A DNA stretch of 64,000 nt, taken from positions 1,364,001-1,428,000 of the forward strand of contig JAHWDD010000005.1 in assembly GCA_023897205.1 (NCBI GenBank), read 5' to 3'. A model generated the notes under the pieces. That model was not told the DNA's origin, ran no database searches, and saw only the letters and a list, made by a program, of their open reading frames with translations. This DNA comes from Exophiala sp. HKRS030 (lineage: Eukaryota > Ascomycota > Eurotiomycetes > Chaetothyriales > Herpotrichiellaceae). A program made the position numbers and the translations under genes. Shown in pieces: positions 1-12,388 of this stretch; position 1 is the stretch's first letter, and every line of letters starts with the position of its first letter.

Positions 1-1828
1 GACCGCGGGACAGAGAGTTCAGAACGGCGTTCTTGCTGATGCGGCCTTCCAGCGCGACTTGGATGACACAGAGAGGCTCGGGGAGTCTGTTGGAATCTTC
101 GGGGATGGGTGGGATGAGGACGAATAGTTGATGCGCGGGAGCGTCAGACATTAGTTGAAGGTCGTTGGGTGAGTTTTTGTAGTGGCTGGCAACGTACAGG
201 GCCATCATTTGCTGGAGGAATTTCTCGGATACGGGGTGGAAGGAGAAGAGTGTGTCTCGGTTAACATGGACGAGCTCGCATGTGGAGGGGTGAGGTGTGC
301 CTTGAGTGTTCATCTTAGATTTAGGAAGCGTCGCATCGAGACAGAGTAAACGATTCAGCCATTTCTCAACCCCATCACCTGGGGCGTACCGAATGGGCTC
401 AGAAAGAGTGATCTCTCGCAAGGAGCGACCTCCATTATAGACCTTTTGACCATCTTTGGCGGCTTTGCCAGTGGACTTGTCGGTGATTTCGAGATCGTCC
501 CCGTTGACAACACCACCTCTGGATTGCTCGCGTAGTTGTTGGACCAATTTGAGGGACAATGACCGACCAGTGCCTTCGTAACCGTTGATTGTTGAGGCCA
601 TGAAGACAAGATACGGCCCCATCAATTTCCGGACGAGAGGAAGAGGAATGGCAGCCGCCTCGTCAATCACAACCAATTCAGCCTGACCCAGAACGTGGGC
701 ATCTTGAGGTTGGATATACTGTATCGTTTGCCTGTGCTGGCGGTGAACATTGATCCGTACAATGGCCTTGTTGTAGTCCGGATTTGTTGACTGTAAAATA
801 GTGTAGTCGACATGATCCATGTACTCAAGAGCATCGAATCCCTTGATTACAAACTCGAAAAGAGTCTTCAAGTTTTCCGGGCTGGGGGATGTTATGAAGA
901 TATTGCTGTAACCATGGGCTATTGCTGCGGCTACAGCGACACCAAGAGCGGCCGATTTGCCTCGTCCTCGAGCAGCTGTCAAGGCCACTGTACTTCGGAG
1001 TGTCTTCTCGGATATGGCATCGACGAACGTGAGGAGCGCTTTGGCCTGGTCAACTGTCTTCGCCAAAGAAATGAGAGGACCAACAGGCTTGCTCTCAAGC
1101 AAGCTATCCTTGATCTCTTTCAGTTCCTTCTTGTTGGGCAGCACGCTGTCCTCTGCTGAGACGGGCGGGGGAAGAGCTTGGACATTCTTTCCACCAGATA
1201 TGGGCAACACATTCATCTCGTCGTCGATCACCAGACATGACTCGCACGAACCTAATGATAGAATGAAGCGTTCATTGAATCTTGCCACAACATCATCATG
1301 TGCTTCAGTCCGATATCTGGAGTGGACGTCCATCGACATCGTGTAAAGTTGTTTTAAACTCTTCATTCCTTTCAAAAGCAGCAGCACCAATCCTCCACCT
1401 TCAACGGTTTCAATGGTTCGGGCTAGCAGGTTGGGAGTGATCGCCTCGAAGTCTTGCAATATACACATGCCATATGTGTTACCGAGAATCTTTTCCGTCT
1501 CTTTATAATAAACGTAACGAATGTTGTGCAGAGTGACGAAGAGTTCAAAAGGGTCCTCGGTGTTCGCATCTCGAATACCTCGTTTAACCTCTTTCTTGAT
1601 CTTTGCTTCTCGTTTCTTCCGGTGGCTCGTGAAACCAAGGAGATCTTTCTTGTATGCCCATAGTACTGACTTGTTCTGTTTCACATCGACTGAGGACATA
1701 ATGTAGTGCAGATGGACAATGACATCCTTTGCTCTGTCGCCGACGACGACCACGAAACTGCGCTTCTTTTCCTGGATGCCATTGCGAATGAGCGCTGGAA
1801 TGCGCGAGTCGATCGCTTTTCGAGGCAT
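1..1828 (-). CDS. KRE33: RNA cytidine acetyltransferase Kre33/NAT10 (5' part, runs off window)
   Basis: This gene encodes the nucleolar enzyme that makes N4-acetylcytidine in 18S rRNA and, with adaptors, in tRNA, and it is needed for small-subunit biogenesis. The frame is open from the ATG at 1828 to the window edge, giving 609 codons of an enzyme of roughly 1,050 residues. The N-terminus has the family signature (basic start, DSRIPALIRNG, then KKRSF). The helicase-like ATP-binding loop reads RGRGKSAALG with its lysine at residue 291, and a DEAAAIPLP Walker-B-like motif follows. The start of the GNAT region is near the left edge, and the C-terminal tRNA-binding part lies outside. The ATG is the only one that begins with the conserved N-terminal block. 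No intron is needed. It is divergent from the GT90 gene, with 457 bp between the start codons. Identity is near certain; only the 3' part is unseen. Confidence 0.95.
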   Translation of the reverse strand, partial: MPRKAIDSRIPALIRNGIQEKKRSFVVVVGDRAKDVIVHLHYIMSSVDVKQNKSVLWAYKKDLLGFTSHRKKREAKIKKEVKRGIRDANTEDPFELFVTLHNIRYVYYKETEKILGNTYGMCILQDFEAITPNLLARTIETVEGGGLVLLLLKGMKSLKQLYTMSMDVHSRYRTEAHDDVVARFNERFILSLGSCESCLVIDDEMNVLPISGGKNVQALPPPVSAEDSVLPNKKELKEIKDSLLESKPVGPLISLAKTVDQAKALLTFVDAISEKTLRSTVALTAARGRGKSAALGVAVAAAIAHGYSNIFITSPSPENLKTLFEFVIKGFDALEYMDHVDYTILQSTNPDYNKAIVRINVHRQHRQTIQYIQPQDAHVLGQAELVVIDEAAAIPLPLVRKLMGPYLVFMASTINGYEGTGRSLSLKLVQQLREQSRGGVVNGDDLEITDKSTGKAAKDGQKVYNGGRSLREITLSEPIRYAPGDGVEKWLNRLLCLDATLPKSKMNTQGTPHPSTCELVHVNRDTLFSFHPVSEKFLQQMMALYVASHYKNSPNDLQLMSDAPAHQLFVLIPPIPEDSNRLPEPLCVIQVALEGRISKNAVLNSLSRG

Positions 1829-2285
1829 TTTTGCAATGTCCCGGCCTCCCTCCGCCTCAGATATCAGCTGATCATGAAGGGATTGGGAATACCAAATGGT
1901 AGAAGGTCTTTCGCGATAAAATTGCCTGCGACGAGAATCTTTCTCCAAAAAATTATTTCGGCAGACCTGCCTCTATTGACAATAGGCGTGGAGAAGGCGA
2001 GAACTTTAGTGCAGCCTCGTGGGACTCGCCCAGCCCAGCCTTGTGGCGGTAGATCAAGACCGGCTTGCAATAAACTACTATTCTGAACGGTTCCTGACAA
2101 ATCGTTAGTCGCAGCGTGCTCTCACGTTGTGCGAGGCTATTGTGCGATACATCGATATGCCAAGCGAACCTCGGAATGCCGCTACGTAGAAGAAGACGGA
2201 ATTTGCGATATTCGAGGTTGGAGGGCTCTCCTGATTCCAGCTACGAGTAGGAGATCGTCTGTCGCAAGCAGCCTGGCATCAGGCC
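1829..2285. promoter_or_regulatory. Divergent intergenic region, KRE33 / GT90 gene
   Basis: These 457 bp separate two divergent start codons and must hold both promoters and 5' UTRs. Short ORFs here are not gene-like. I saw no clear TATA box or named regulator site. Confidence 0.5.
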
Positions 2286-5200
2286 ATGGCGACTATCGAC
2301 AGTGTATGCTTTTGGTAGGTGTTTCGCAAAGCATGGGGTGAAAGAGACCGCTCACTGACTTTCCTATTCCAGCATTTCACTCGTTGCAGCAGCGTGGCTT
2401 GTGCATCTCTTTCCAATCTCTACCGCACATGGTAAGGCCCACGCGTCGCTTACCACTTGATCCTTGAACCATCCTTGTCGCTGACTATACATAGATCGGC
2501 CTGTACACCTTATCGTCTTTGGTCTCTTCTCATGTTCCTTCGCCGTGGTGAGCGCAACCAAAGCACTCCCAACCCTTTTTCAGCCACCGGGCCTTGAGAA
2601 ACCACAATATGAAGCAGTCCCACTGGAAGATCTTGGGCATGCGCTTGAAAGATTGGAACCTACAAAGCCCAGTACTAGACAAGATGGAAAGGTTCGCATC
2701 TCAGTGTTGGCTGCAGCGGTAGTCGCACTGTCACTGCGCATTGAACTATACCGCCGAATAGGGAAAGCGACAGAATGCACTATGGACAACGTCGAGGTGT
2801 TCCTGCCCTTTCTCCTCGCTTGCTATGATGCGGCTAGATCACAGCGGCCGTTGGCCCTAGAACAAGATGATCGTCCGGACAGCAGCATCTATGATGGAAT
2901 ACGTATGGCCCTTAAACGCTTCATCCTTAGGCCTCGCACTCGGTATTTACTTCCGATATTGCTCGTGTCTTATGGGGCGTATCTGGCGCAAGGGCTCTGG
3001 AGCTCTTCGAATTCAACCTACATATGCCCGATCGTGACCGGTGAACCTAGGACTGTACCAGCGATGCAAGTCATAGCTCTATTTCTAGACCTGTGCCTTG
3101 TGCTCCTGGTCTACGAAAGCTCGCCCAAGAGCAATGGTCGTGGTCTTTCAGGACGGCGATATGCAGTCCTTTGGAGTTCCGCCATTTTTGCGACGGCCGT
3201 GATCTGGTCGGTCGTGGCTTCGATCGTGTATGTATTCAAGCCAGAGTACAGGAACTGGCTCCTCTTGCTTCGGCCGGGCGTTGAGTTCAGTACATTTGTG
3301 GCAATGTTCGGGCATATTTTGCTCTTCTGTCTTTTCTGCATCAGCACTTTGCATAGTGTAAGTCAAGCACGATATCTTCAATCGCCCTGCCCACTAACAA
3401 CGACAGATCATGACTCACGGCGCCTTGGACATGTCGCTCTATTTGACGGCTCTAATGACAATGATACCAGGATTCGAGTTTATCTGGTCTCACAGAAATC
3501 CCTTCCCTCCAACCCCCCTATCTACAACCACCTTTTCCTTTCTTTTCGTTTTTTGGGGCTGGTTAGCATATCGACACAGCCAGCAAGCAGTGGGCGATAG
3601 GACTCCACTGTCAGCATCTCGACAGACGTTACTGTTCCTTCTTTTGTGCATCCTTATCTTCCCAGCTTTACGGAAGAATAGCTACGTACACTATCATCCG
3701 ATAGATATGCTGATCTACGATGCGAAAATCCACCACGATAATTACCTGCAATCTGTGGGAAGTACCTCTTCACTTTCTGATACCGTCGCTCGGTACAAGC
3801 AGAGATACAACCGCAATCCTCCTCCCGGGTTTGACGTTTGGTTTGAATACGCAAGGAACAAATCTATCCTCATCGTGGATGAGTTTGATCAGATATACGA
3901 AGACCTCTTGCCATTCCGCACCATATCACCAGCCTCGCTACGAAAACAAACCTGGGAGATGGTTTCCAACCCCTGGAACGAAATATCTGGCATCACCATC
4001 CGCAATGGTAACGCAGCTGTACAAGAGAATGTTATACCCACGCATCGCTGGATGCTTGAAGGTGTTGCCGCCCTCATCAATAGCTTTGCTCGCCATCTAC
4101 CAGATATGGATCTTGCCTTCAACATCAACGACGAGTCAAGAGTGGCCGTACCGTACAGTGACATCAATCACCTGAGAGACCAGGCCCGGGCTGAAGATAA
4201 AAGCGGCGGCGCAGGTTTTTCCCCAGATCGCGCATCTGGCTGGTTGCCAATCCCCGAAAATGTTCTCACCGATACCGTTTTCAGAGACATGTCTTTCCGA
4301 AACACATTCCGCGCGTTCGGCTCGGTGGGGTGTCCTCCATCGTCTACTGCCCGACAAAGTCAACACATCTACTCTCAAGCACATGTCTGCGGACCTTGCG
4401 TCGCTAAGCATTCGCTAGGCCAGTTCGTAAGCAACTGGTCGGAAGCAGCTGATATCTGCCACCAACCTGATATGGCGTATTTGCATGGCTTTTACCTCTC
4501 TCCGGCAGCGTTCAAGTCAAGCTACCAGCTCATGCCAGTGTTCTCGCAATCCAAGCCCCACGGGTACAATGACATTTTATATCCCAGCGCCTGGAACTAC
4601 ATGGACAAGGTGCGTTACGAACCATCCGACTCAAAAGGTGTTCCAGGAGAGGAGGGCTATACCCCGGGGAACCCAGACCCTCCGTTCGACCAGAAGGTGA
4701 ATGTTTTATTCTGGCGAGGCGCGACCTCTGAGGGCGTGTCGGGTGGTGACCACTCCTGGCGAGGTATGACAAGACAAAGGCTTGTGCATATGACTAACAA
4801 CCTCACAACGTCTTCCCATGACCGGTTCGCCGTTCTATTGCCTAATCCGGCCAACTACAAAAAGTACAAATACCAGATTCTTGATGGCCCTGCCGCAAAA
4901 GAGCTGGGGTTGGAGACTGATATTGCCATTGTCGATCGTATCGCGCGTTGCGGCGGAGTTGGCCTGCATGACTGTACTGACCAGGAGGCCGAGTTTGGAC
5001 TGGTCGGCCCAAGCGATTTTCAGGAGCACTGGCGATATAAGTTTTTGTTTGACCTCGACGGGGCAGGTTTCTCTGGACGATTCTTGCCCTTTCTACAGTC
5101 GAGAAGTTTGCCCTTCAAGACGGCACTGTTCAGAGAGTGGTACGACAGTCGGTTGACAGCATGGCTCCATTTCGTGCCACAGGATATCAGACTGCATGGG

Positions 5201-5431
5201 GTTTGGAGCACGTTGGCATACTTTGCAGGTGTCAATGGGACCATGTTTGGTCAGCAGATCAGGTGGAAAGGGCACGATAAAGAGGCCGAATTGATTGCAG
5301 AAGGGGGCAGGAAATGGGCGTCAGAGGTGCTCAGAAAGGAAGATATGGAGGTCTATTTCTTCAGGCTCTTGCTTGAATGGGGACGCTTGACCGATGATAA
5401 GAGAGATGAACTTGGGTTTGTGCTTGAGTGA
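2286..5431 (+). CDS. GT90 (CAP10-like) membrane glycosyltransferase
   Basis: The predicted protein is a multi-pass membrane glycosyltransferase of family GT90, related to the cryptococcal capsule xylosyltransferase Cap10. I model four exons (2286-2314, 2373-2431, 2495-3357, 3407-5431) giving 991 residues. All introns are GT-AG and phases agree; the start MATIDSVCF comes from splicing back through two short exons that encode the first hydrophobic segment. The first third carries several membrane segments, including one spanning the last exon junction. The catalytic region lies in the C-terminal half: VLFWRGATSEG near residue 746 and HWRYKFLFDLDG near residue 858, followed by the GFSGRF and WYDSRL blocks typical of GT90. 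The likely site of action is the Golgi or ER lumen, modifying cell-wall or capsule-type glycans. The acceptor sugar is not predictable. It is divergent from KRE33. Confidence 0.9.
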
Positions 5432-6169
5432 TTGATCGTGCAAGCATTTGACCTCTTACATGTTTCGACACGCTCTTGTAATATAGCCTTGAGATGTCAT
5501 GTAAATCATCGAGAAGTACAGTATTCTCAGCCTTTGGGACATCATGATGAGCCATCTCGTCGTAAATGTGTCATTCACGGCCGTACTCTGCTTTTGGTTG
5601 TTGTGTCCTCCGTACTGTGCCGTACATAAATAAGTGCATGCGACAATAGCCGAGGTTATCAACCTGATATCTTTAGAGGCTGACTAGGATGCGCTAACGC
5701 AGACTACACCACTTAACAGGTACTCTCCAAGGGCGTATTTGAAGGCTAATGGGATCACTAATCGATTAGTGCTCAGATCCCTCACTAAAGTCATTCGTAC
5801 CCGTACATTCGGAGGAGGCCGAGGCCGGTCAATGTGATTGACTTGGCGGAGATTCTTCGTGCTTCGCTCATCTCCTCCTCCCCGTCTCCCTCATGCCTCT
5901 TGCTCCGCATCCTCGGCATCTTTTGATCTTGGTTGATTTTTCCTACGGAATCCAGCCTTCGCCATTCTCAATCATGTGTCAGCGTTGAACCATAATCTCG
6001 CCTCCCGATCATTCTTCCGAAATTCAACAACGAGCCTCAGCTTCTCTGTCCTCGCGCAGTGTGTTGCGAGAGACGCTCCCGTTGCCTGCCATCCCCGTAC
6101 GCCCGTGTATCGTGCGGTGCGACTTTCGCCTCAATCGCCAGTCCCAGCTCAAGATAATGTCAGGATAAC
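5432..6169. other. Intergenic, GT90 gene to PEX13
   Basis: These 738 bp hold the GT90 3' UTR and the PEX13 promoter and 5' UTR. The part just before PEX13 is pyrimidine-rich on the + strand, as is common in fungal 5' leaders. I see no further gene. Confidence 0.45.
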
Positions 6170-7724
6170 ATGACGACACCCTCTCCGCCCAAACCTTGGG
6201 AACGCGCTGTTGCATCAGGTATATACCATCTGCTAGCCTTGATGCAAGACATGTTGCTAACGTATCTACAGCTGCCGCTGGGACAACAACACCGATTGCT
6301 TCGGCCGCCATGACCACGCCCTCCTCACTACCTGCTGCCGATGCTTCTTCTGGCACTCCAGCTCTTCCCGATCGGCCTTCCACCCTCAACAATGTAGTCA
6401 ACCAGACTGCATCTAATTACGCGAACCAGAATCGTTTCGGCACCGGTATGGGTGCAAGTCCATATTCTTCACCTTACTCATCGTACTCGTCGTACTCATC
6501 GCCATATAACCGCTTTGGTGGTGGAGGCATGTATGGCGGGGGAATGTACGGTGGCGGCTATGGCGGTTACGGAGGCGGCATGTACGGCGGTAGCATGTAT
6601 GGAGGAGGTTATGGAAACTACCCCGGCATGCCCGGCGACCCGAACAACCAAAGTTTGACCCAAACATGGAATCAAAGTACAGCAGCAACGTTTCAGATAA
6701 TGGAGAGCATCGTGGGCGCGTTTGGTGGATTCGCACAGATGCTCGAGAGTGCGTACATGACGACGCACTCCTCATTTTTCGGTAAGTCAAGGACGCTAAT
6801 ATGATCGCACCGAACTGCAACTGATGTGCCGAAGCCATGGTATCGATGGCCGAACAACTAGGCAACCTCCGCCAAACACTCGGGTCGGTCCTGGGAATAT
6901 TCACGTTACTACGGTGGATGCGCACACTCATCGCCAAAATCACTGGCCGACCACCTCCAGCTGACGCTACGGCTCTTACTCCTGCCAATTTCTCATCATT
7001 CCTCTCGGGCGGACACGCCCCAGCTACACTGCCCGATGGCAGTCCCGCCCCTCCTCGACCATCCAAAAAACCGTTCATCATGTTCGCCATCGCCGTCTTT
7101 GGCTTGCCCTACTTGATGGGCAAACTCATCCGCGCCATGGCCCGCTCTCAGGAAGAAGAGCAAAAGCGACAACAGGAACAAATGTCGCTGACATACACCA
7201 ACCCTAACGGCGAACAGGTCCCCATCGACCCACGAAAGCTTGATTTCTGCCGTGTTCTCTATGACTACACTCCTGCACCCAACTCGGGCGGCATGGACCT
7301 CGAAGTGAAGAAGGGCGACCTGGTCGCTGTTTTATCCAAGACGGATCCCATGGGCAACGCCTCGGAATGGTGGCGTTGTCGAGCACGCGACGGCAAGATG
7401 GGCTACCTACCTAGCCCCTATCTCGAGCCGATTCAGAGACCTGCGCAACGACCGGCACAGGGGCAAATCACCGATGGGCCGGCAGCTTCTGCGCCAGGGA
7501 GTAGGACCGCAACGATGAAAGGAAGCGCACCCCTCGCGGCCACCAAATTGCTCGAGCAAGGCGACCGGGCGAAGAGCCTCAGTTCAATATATTCGCCCAC
7601 TGGCGGGATCGGCAATGCGCAATCACCCGTCCCCGTGGCACTCGGTGCCAAGGGACCGGAGATGAAGAGCAAGCCAGGCGACATTTCTCCCGAGAGTTTC
7701 CAGAAGAGTGCTTTTTATTCGTGA
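6170..7724 (+). CDS. PEX13: Peroxin 13, peroxisomal docking complex
   Basis: Pex13 is the peroxisomal membrane protein that, with Pex14 and Pex17, docks the cargo receptors Pex5 and Pex7. Three exons (6170-6218, 6272-6781, 6835-7724) give 482 residues. The N-terminus MTTPSPPKPWERA is family-typical. It is followed by an SPYSS-repeat and a long Gly/Tyr/Met-rich tract (GGMYGGG units), now known in several species to form a cohesive pore-like phase. The conserved block SSFFAMVSMAEQ is rebuilt only by removing the 53-nt second intron, which confirms the model. A membrane segment lies near residues 265-285, and a C-terminal SH3 domain starts near residue 322 with ALYDY-like LYDYTP and ends in GYLPSPYL. 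The tail after the SH3 domain is low complexity. Identity is secure. Confidence 0.95.
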
Positions 7725-8730
7725 ACGGCGAAGCCAGCTTATATTTTTTTTGTTTCGTTTTCTTGGTCTATGAGATGAGAGGAAAAGACAGAAAACCAAA
7801 TCTACTTATTTGTACTACCTTTGGAACGATCTAGTCAGCTTGTTGACCGGTTTCATGGCCATGTTGAATAAATATGTAAGCGTGACATAAAATTGGGGAT
7901 ATAGGATGAATGGAGCACGAGTATATGATATGTACCTACGTACTCTTTACTGCATGGTCTCGTTTAGCTACCCATTGGAATTCAGTCGTCAAGGCCGCTT
8001 TTTGTCAGTCTTCAAGTTTGACCTCTTTTTTTAATGTTCAAACAGGCTCGGAGTTTTGATCACGTCTATTCACATTCCCATTCTCGCAATAAATGGTTGT
8101 CAGGAATTCCTTCCCTTTTCTTTCTCCTTCTACTGCCGCTCTCGACGGTTGCAGGAAGAGAGACAAGATACGTGAAAAGAAGGCAGGGCAAAACGGAACA
8201 ATTATTCTACTAGAGCACGAGGAGCGAAGAGCAAACGTGGTACGAGTAGTAGAACGGTCTCATGAATCTATATATCCTGTTCTGTTGGGAAAGAAGAAGA
8301 TGAAAAGAGACCGAGATTGCGATTTGAACCCTTTTGGCTAGGTACTCTTTCTATAGAGTATGCCCTCGACTCGATCAGGACATGAACACAGATATGTCGT
8401 TGCCCAAGCGTTGCCAAAATAAAAGGACCTCCGAGGACCTTTATCAATCCGGGGTTGGTTTTCTCTCGCTTCCCATCGACTACTCAAAAGTCATCATGAT
8501 GACGGGGCCGCCGAGTTTTCGTCGCTGCACCATCGAAAATCGTGCCGCACGAGCGAAAACGCCTGGCCCCACTGGTTGAAGAAGAGGGCAAAAAAAAAAT
8601 TCGTTTCTATGATTCCGATGATCCCAAATTTCCTAAGCTTCTATATCATATCGTTCCGACGTTGAAAGAAAGATGAAAGGGGGGGTTCGTGGTTTGCCTC
8701 GTCGGGAGCGGAGCAGGAGTGTCTTGCTCT
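7725..8730. other. Convergent 3' intergenic, PEX13 / 6-phosphogluconolactonase
   Basis: About 1 kb between two convergent stop codons. It contains A/T-rich 3' UTR sequence after PEX13. Short ORFs at 8093-8579 have no recognisable domain, and I do not call a gene here. Confidence 0.4.
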
Positions 8731-9528
8731 TCACAAACTTCCCCTCCTGGGGAAGGAAACGCCCTCGACGGCGGCGTGGTCGGTGAACCAGCTCACCTTT
8801 TCGCCGCCGCCCTCGTTGACGAGGCCACAGGGGAGACTGCGACCTTCGTCGTCGGCCTCGAGGATCTTTTTCAGGATTTCCTTCTTGCCGCCGCCCGTGA
8901 CGACGAAGGCGATCTTGTGGGCGTGCGTCACGACGGGGAGGGTCAGGGTGATTCTTCGGGGAGGGGGCTTGGGGCTGTCCTCGATCGGGGCGACCCAGGC
9001 GTCGGACTCGCGCAGGAGTTGGTGGCCCGGGAACAGACTGCACGTGTGGCCGTCGGGGCCACAACCGAGCAGGATCAGATCAAAGATGGGCGTCTTGACC
9101 GAGTCCTTGCTGGCGAAGCTCGACATGAGCGCCTCTTGGTACTGGTCGGCCAGCTCCTGAGCGTCGTCGAGGTGTTCGAGGTTGATGGCGTGGACGGTCG
9201 GCGTGCCTTGTCCACGGGGGATCTTGTCGAGGAGGTCCTTCTTCAGGAGGCCGTAGTTGCTGTCTTCGTCGTCAAAGGGCACGGCCCGCTCGTCGGCGAA
9301 AAAGACCTCCCATTTCGAAAACTGCGGGCCGGATTCGGGGTCTTCGTTGGGCCCGGCCACGAGGAGAGCTTTGGCGAGCGTCGCGGCGAGGGAACCTCCC
9401 GACACGGCCACCTTGAACGCGTCGTGCCGTTGGAAGGCGGCCTTTTGACACGACAGGATGTAAGTGCGCAGGTGGGCGGCGAGGTTGTCGACCGTAGGGT
9501 AACTGTACAGGTTTGCCTGTTTACCCAT
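8731..9528 (-). CDS. 6-phosphogluconolactonase
   Basis: This cytosolic enzyme hydrolyses 6-phospho-D-glucono-1,5-lactone to 6-phosphogluconate, step two of the oxidative pentose phosphate pathway, and so supports NADPH supply. The single exon encodes 265 residues, the usual length for the Sol/DevB-type family. Visible family blocks are the N-terminal VAVSGGSLA phosphate-binding loop, FFADERAVP, the central LLGCGPDGHTCSLFPGH signature with its catalytic histidine, and the C-terminal SWFTDHAAVEGV. The first methionine begins the conserved N-terminus and no intron is needed. It is convergent with PEX13. Yeast has several paralogues of this family, so the specific SOL name is left open. Confidence 0.95.
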   Translation of the reverse strand: MGKQANLYSYPTVDNLAAHLRTYILSCQKAAFQRHDAFKVAVSGGSLAATLAKALLVAGPNEDPESGPQFSKWEVFFADERAVPFDDEDSNYGLLKKDLLDKIPRGQGTPTVHAINLEHLDDAQELADQYQEALMSSFASKDSVKTPIFDLILLGCGPDGHTCSLFPGHQLLRESDAWVAPIEDSPKPPPRRITLTLPVVTHAHKIAFVVTGGGKKEILKKILEADDEGRSLPCGLVNEGGGEKVSWFTDHAAVEGVSFPRRGSL

Positions 9529-11412
9529 CTTGTGCGCGCGCGGATGCGTGTGTATGGGGAAGAGGGAGAGATATCTGGGTATGGATTTTTGGTTTCCTGT
9601 TTCCTTTTTTCTTATCGCAAGAACTGCTGGCGATTGTCGGAGCTGTGCCTAAATCGACTGAGATGTGACGATGCCTCTGTCTCTGTTCTCGGTGTGGTAT
9701 GCAGTTGAGGTGGCTATGGCGGATATGGTGATTCTTCTTTTTCCCCCCTGCTTCGTTGCCAGAAGAGAGAATAATTGAGACGCTTGGATCGCAGTCTGAG
9801 AAGATGTGATAAATGACGATATTGCTCCCCTTTCCGATATGGGACAAATCTCGTATCTTGGGTTATTGGCGGGGAGGGGGGCCGTTTTGGCCTATCGCCG
9901 GGCGGGCCGATTTGATGACGTTGGGTTTCAGGTACTAGAATTAGGTAATTGGGGATAGATTGGTTGAGTCGCGATAGAGAGGATTTGTTTGGGTTTGGTC
10001 GTAATGTTAAGGAGCGTGGGCGTGGTTTGGGGGATAAGGAGAGGATTGAAGTGAGAAAAAAGTGAGGATTCGGAAAAGGAAGACTTGGAAAAGTATGTTG
10101 AAGCTGAAACGGCACCAGAAAATGCTCGAAGTCTTGTACTCCATATTTTTTTTATATATTTCTTTGTTGCTGTGACTTCGGTTGACACGCACGTGGAATT
10201 TCATCAAGGAAGAGATCTGCCCATCAGTGGCTTCTGACGTCACAGCAAGGCATGTCTGACGGCGATGAGTTTTTTACTCCGTACGGACTCAGGCATTGAC
10301 GGAATGACATTTTGCATGTGGGAAACATCTTGTCAGACAACTCATTATTGGGCTTAGTTCCTTATTGCGGGAGTAGCTCCGGTACCTTTACCAAGGTACC
10401 CAATGGGCTGGGAACGTTCCTGATTATACGAGGGCCTAAAGTACTCCAAGGGATTCTGGTAGCGTCGTAGTTAGATGTACGGCGCTCAGCATTAGTAGAG
10501 ATGTTGGACTGACAAAGACATCCAAAATGCAGTGCTTACTCGGGCTTCCACGGCTTAGTAAGCGGCACAATTTTCTCATCTTCCACTTCCAGTACTTTGT
10601 CCGAATGCTACTAATTGATTATTTGTTCCTTGTGTCCGTACAGTAACCGAGTTGCTTGTTGAGGATTATCCCCTCTGCATTGTCACATGGTTGACCAGAA
10701 GAGCTGTGGGAGACAGAAAGCGGTGGTGGCCAAAGGATAATGATTCGTCTGACGCCCTGTTCAGATGGCCCTGTCCTATGGAAGTCCTAGGCAAAATGTC
10801 CCAAATTGGTCTCGTCTGACACTTCGTTGGCTCACCGTGTCAAGATCACAGGACCCAACAACTCCCAAGGTCCCATCATTCTCATTGTTGTCCCCATCAT
10901 GTTCTTCTTGCTACAGTACTTGCCCATCTCTCTGCGCTATCAGAAAGAGAATTGTTCATGGTGCTTTGAAACGATCAGAAGATAGAAAATTTCTCGGTCA
11001 GATGCCCCCCCAAGGTAAGCTAATTCGATACGATGTCTTTCGGCTCAGTTCGATAGCGCAAACATTAGGGGCTCGATTTATAGCGTTACTCCTGTTGACC
11101 TATGTGAACAGAAGAGCAGCACGACTGTAGGCATATGGAAATATCAGAAACTGTATCCACGGCTGCCCTCTGCCAAATCCTGTTGATTTCATACTCGGGT
11201 GGATCCCCCTGTGTTCGGGAGGCGCGAGGGCCCTCTACTGTAGGCACATGAGCTACAGTTACTGTCTGAACGCTCCTCGGTATCATGACTCCAAGCCCGA
11301 GGCACATTAATGAGCCCGCATAGCTTTTATTCTTCATTTCCCCAGAAAATGTTCTGTCCAGCTTCACCTTTATCTGTTTGATATTCTTCAAGACTTCTGC
11401 CGCCTCCTACCT
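9529..11412. other. Intergenic, 6PGL promoter and left border of the metabolic cluster
   Basis: A 1.9 kb stretch. Next to the 6PGL gene it holds that gene's promoter and leader. A TACTCCGTA motif is at 10275-10283. ORFs at 10765-11130 and 11086-11391 have no recognisable domain and I do not call them. It marks the change from housekeeping genes to the accessory cluster. Confidence 0.4.
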
Positions 11413-12388
11413 ATGGCAGGTATTCCCAATTTCAACTCCCTCTTCCGCCTAGATGGCAAGGTTGTGTTGATTACAGGCGGTGGGCTCTCCTCTGGTCGTC
11501 AAAATTGTGGGCACTTCATATACTGACAATTCACAGGCACCCGCGGTATCGGATTTTACATTGCTGCTGCCTTTCTGCAAGCCGGCGCGTCAAAGGTCAT
11601 CATTACAGCTCGAAAGGAAAACGGTCTACAGAAGGCCGTTGATGAGCTGAACTCGATCAAAAGCGTCTCCGGCAAGGCTATTGGAATTGTTGGCAATGTC
11701 AGCACCATGAATGGCGTAGACTCCCTGGCCACTGCTGTCAAGGAGACATTGCATAACGGTCGACTCGATATTCTGGTGAACAATGCCGGTGCCAGTTGGG
11801 CTGGTTGTTTTGAAGACTTTGACGATTGGAAGACTCAAAAAACGCTGGATGTTAATGTCCGAGGCCCCTTCAACTTGACACGCAGGTAGGTGCACCGCTC
11901 GGCTGCTCTTCCCTATCAAAGATCTAAAGGCACTCATCATTTCGGTTCCCTTTCTACACAGGCTTCTACCGCTGCTTATCTCAGCAGGGAGCAAAGAGTT
12001 CCCATCGCGGGTCATCATTGTTGGCTCAGTAGGTGGATTATCAGTACCACATATTGGAGAGCACGGTTCAATAGCCTACAACGTATCGAAAGCAGCTGCA
12101 CATCATCTAGCTCGGAAGTTGGCCCTAGATCTTGCACCGCATAACATCACCACAAATGCGATTGCACCTGGCTGGTTCCCAACCCGCCTAGCAGGGCCCG
12201 CCATCGAACAGTACGGCGGGATCGAGCGGGCAGGCGCTGACAATCCGCTGGGGCGGCTAGGAATCCCGGAGGATATTGCTGGAGCTGCAGTATTCCTCTG
12301 TTCCAAGGCTGGTGCTTATGTGACCGGAAATGAATTCATACTAGACGGTGGTAAGAGGCTTCTCTCAGGCAATTCCTCGAAACTCTGA
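11413..12388 (+). CDS. Short-chain dehydrogenase/reductase (SDR 1)
   Basis: This is a classical SDR, an NAD(P)-dependent alcohol or carbonyl oxidoreductase. Exons 11413-11479, 11537-11885 and 11962-12388 give 280 residues. Intron 1 interrupts the cofactor motif, which reads TGGTRGIG after splicing. The other family landmarks are present: NNAG at the end of beta-4, a serine in VGSVGG, the catalytic pair in AYNVSKAA (YxxxK), and NAIAPGWFPT. The fold ends with GNEFILDGG, and a short unconserved tail follows. The GGTAAGAG just after that block could be a further splice donor, so the last ten residues are uncertain. This is the first gene of the cluster and is co-directional with the SnoaL-like gene 396 bp downstream. 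Substrate unknown. Confidence 0.87.

Noticed and set aside
8689..9708. 339-codon plus-strand ORF
   Set aside because: It is the antisense shadow of the 6-phosphogluconolactonase gene, whose conserved motifs are on the minus strand.
10765..11391. Overlapping ORFs of about 100-120 codons before SDR 1
   Set aside because: They lie on opposite strands, lack domains, and are within the range expected by chance.
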